Shown here: in pieces, positions 15,574 to 16,794 of the stretch
Numbering within the stretch: the stretch's first letter is position 1
Layout of the letters: every line of letters begins with the position of its first letter
Assembly: GCA_041656175.1 (NCBI GenBank)
Contig: JBBAEA010000081.1
Span: 1 to 16,794, forward strand
From: JBBAEA01 sp041656175
GTDB taxonomy: Bacteria > Myxococcota_A > Bradymonadia > UBA4248
Length of the DNA stretch: 16,794 bases
Reading direction: 5' to 3'
Program-made: the position numbers and the translations under genes
The notes under the pieces: generated by a model
What the model was told of the DNA's origin: nothing
Databases searched by the model: none
What the model saw: the letters and a program-made list of their open reading frames with translations, nothing else

Positions 15574-16587
15574 ATGCCAGAGTTAAGATTTAATGTTTTG
15601 ACCAACGAATGGGTTATTATATCGCCTGATCGTGCAAAACGTCCCTTTGAGTTTGTTCATAAAATCAACGAATTACCAACGCAAAAGCACGACCCTGACT
15701 GTCCTTTTTGTCCGGGAAACGAGCGTATGACTGAAGAGGAAATGTACAGCATGCGCGGTGAAGACGGGAAGTGGCTTACGCGTAGCGTATGTAACAAATA
15801 CCCAGCTTTGCTCAGCAATCTTGACCCTGTAGCCGAAGGCGGAATTTTTAATACAAGCATACCTGGCTTTGGATTGCACGAGGTTATCATCGATACACCT
15901 AGGCATGATTTAACACTTACGACCTTGCAGCACACACAAACGGTACGACTTATTAATACGTTTAAGGATCGCTACCTCGCCTGTACAAAAGACCCGCGCG
16001 TTAAACACGTCATTATATTCAAGAATAACGGAGAAATGGCGGGCTCATCGCTCGTACATCCACACTCGCAGCTTATTGCGACACCTATAGTGTCCAACCA
16101 AATCGATGATCGCATGCGAATTACACGCGCGTACCACGCAAAGCATGGTAATTGCTTGATGTGCGACATGATTAAATACGAAGAAGCCGAGGGAGAACGC
16201 ATTATTTACGCCAATGATTACTTTGTAGCGTTTTTGCCTTATGCCGCGCTTTCGTGTTTCCACACGTGGATCTTCCCCCGAACACACGCGGCGCAATTTG
16301 GTGATATACAAGACAAAGCAATGCCATACCTCGCCGAGATTTTGCAAGTCGTCATAGGCGCACAAGAAAGTCTGCTCAACCGCCCAGACTATAACATGGT
16401 TTTTCGCTCATCCCCCGTCGATTGCCCAGAACCGTACTACCATTGGTATATTTCGATTATTCCGCGCTTGTCCAAAACAGCAGGCTTCGAGATTGGCTCT
16501 AATATTTACATTAACGGCTCGCTACCTGAAGACAATGCTCGCCTGCTACGCGAAACCATCGCTGCGAAACAAGCACAAGTAGCTTAA
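15574..16587 (+). CDS. galT: Galactose-1-phosphate uridylyltransferase (GalT family)
   Basis: A complete 337-aa HIT-superfamily nucleotidyltransferase. CPFCPGNE (Cys43, Cys46) and a second pair in NCLMCD (Cys194, Cys197) are probable zinc ligands. HPHSQ at 162-166 gives the nucleophilic His164, which is uridylylated in GalT. GLHEVIIDTPRHD and the C-terminal YYHWYISIIPRL...GFEIGSNIYIN are typical of the bacterial GalT / plant ADP-glucose phosphorylase branch, so another hexose-1-phosphate or nucleotide is possible. In the Leloir pathway it exchanges UMP between UDP-glucose and galactose-1-phosphate. GAGGAG (15563-15568) supports the start. No other Leloir gene is nearby. Its TAA stop coincides with a sequence resembling the end of the dispersed element. 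Confidence 0.88.
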   Translation: MPELRFNVLTNEWVIISPDRAKRPFEFVHKINELPTQKHDPDCPFCPGNERMTEEEMYSMRGEDGKWLTRSVCNKYPALLSNLDPVAEGGIFNTSIPGFGLHEVIIDTPRHDLTLTTLQHTQTVRLINTFKDRYLACTKDPRVKHVIIFKNNGEMAGSSLVHPHSQLIATPIVSNQIDDRMRITRAYHAKHGNCLMCDMIKYEEAEGERIIYANDYFVAFLPYAALSCFHTWIFPRTHAAQFGDIQDKAMPYLAEILQVVIGAQESLLNRPDYNMVFRSSPVDCPEPYYHWYISIIPRLSKTAGFEIGSNIYINGSLPEDNARLLRETIAAKQAQVA

Positions 16588-16622
16588 GCTAGCTCTGATC
16601 TATTTGTGGGGCGCTGCCCCAC
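16585..16622 (+). repeat. Possible left end of the MITE-like family, with hairpin
   Basis: TTAAGCTAGCTCTGAT (16584-16599) resembles the element ends, and at the expected distance a GC hairpin GTGGGGC-GCT-GCCCCAC (16606-16622) replaces the GGGGGCTACCGCCCC hairpin of the other copies. The rest of the element is not recognisable before the window ends. The hairpin has no T-run but could still slow transcription after galT. Confidence 0.4.
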
Positions 16623-16794
16623 CTCAGCATTACGTATTTCTTTTGAGCTTCCCCCCGCACCCCCCTCTCTTCAATCGCGACACGGATGTCAGCGATTGGT
16701 CGCGGCTGAGGCCGCGCGCGAAGCGGCCACAGCCTGGACGGCTGTGGCACTAAAAAGAAAGCACTCTTTTAAGCTCTTTTCGAATAAAATGTCA
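16623..16794. other. Palindrome-rich intergenic end of window
   Basis: No gene is seen. After a C-rich stretch (16650-16668) come several overlapping stem-loops: AATCGC/GCGATT (16673-16678 with 16692-16697), CGCGAC/GTCGCG (16676-16681 with 16699-16704), GGCCGC/GCGGCC (710-715 with 723-728 after 16000) and GCCACAGCC/GGCTGTGGC (16726-16734 with 16740-16748). No T-run follows directly. Confidence 0.55.

Noticed and set aside
1..16794. tRNA or rRNA genes
   Set aside because: No cloverleaf with a GTTCRANNC arm and CCA-side stem, and no conserved rRNA segments, were recognised by eye; a tRNA scan was not run.

Overview
The window looks like chromosomal DNA of a moderately AT-rich Gram-negative bacterium. 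It holds housekeeping genes (dnaE, htpG, galT, an aldo/keto reductase) mixed with secreted or lipid-anchored proteins of low complexity. The MopE-type calcium/metal motif, several Cys-rich repeat lipoproteins and a periplasmic Pro-rich protein ending in an NTYDRNRDGR-type domain recall the Myxococcota/Bradymonadota (former deltaproteobacteria). This placement is an inference from protein style, not from a marker-gene comparison.

Layout. 1-317 has no gene and contains several hairpins. 330-1346 (+) is a MopE-like putative lipoprotein. 1703-5254 (+) is the complete dnaE. 5638-8031 (-) is a 797-aa Cys-rich modular lipoprotein. 8032-8793 is a divergent regulatory gap. 8794-9942 (+) is a second Cys-rich lipoprotein with eight near-identical 60-bp repeats. 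A long hairpin terminator separates it from the convergent htpG (10177-12216, -). 12217-13239 is a repeat-rich gap with a GA-rich tandem array and a separate 63-bp array. 13240-14349 (+) is an exported Pro-rich protein with a degenerate NlpC/P60- or CHAP-like C-terminus. 14426-15397 (+) is an aldo/keto reductase and 15574-16587 (+) is galT. The last 200 bases are rich in palindromes. Most genes look monocistronic, and convergent pairs share bidirectional terminators. No tRNA, rRNA, CRISPR array or transposase gene was seen.

The most interesting signal is a family of short (about 180-205 bp) non-coding elements with terminal inverted repeats, present in four recognisable copies (1344-1522, 5252-5456, 8474-8670 and truncated 12360-12522) with a possible fifth end at 16585. 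The ends read TA-RGGAWGCTCTGA or close to it, consistent with a MITE using TA target duplication. Two intact copies, and perhaps the fifth, begin exactly on the TA of the preceding gene's stop codon. Because the element ends start with A or G after the TA, the insertion rebuilds a TAA or TAG stop. Removing the element and one TA restores TAA in both intact cases. All stop-codon copies lie in the same orientation relative to the gene, so the element becomes the start of that gene's 3' untranslated region.
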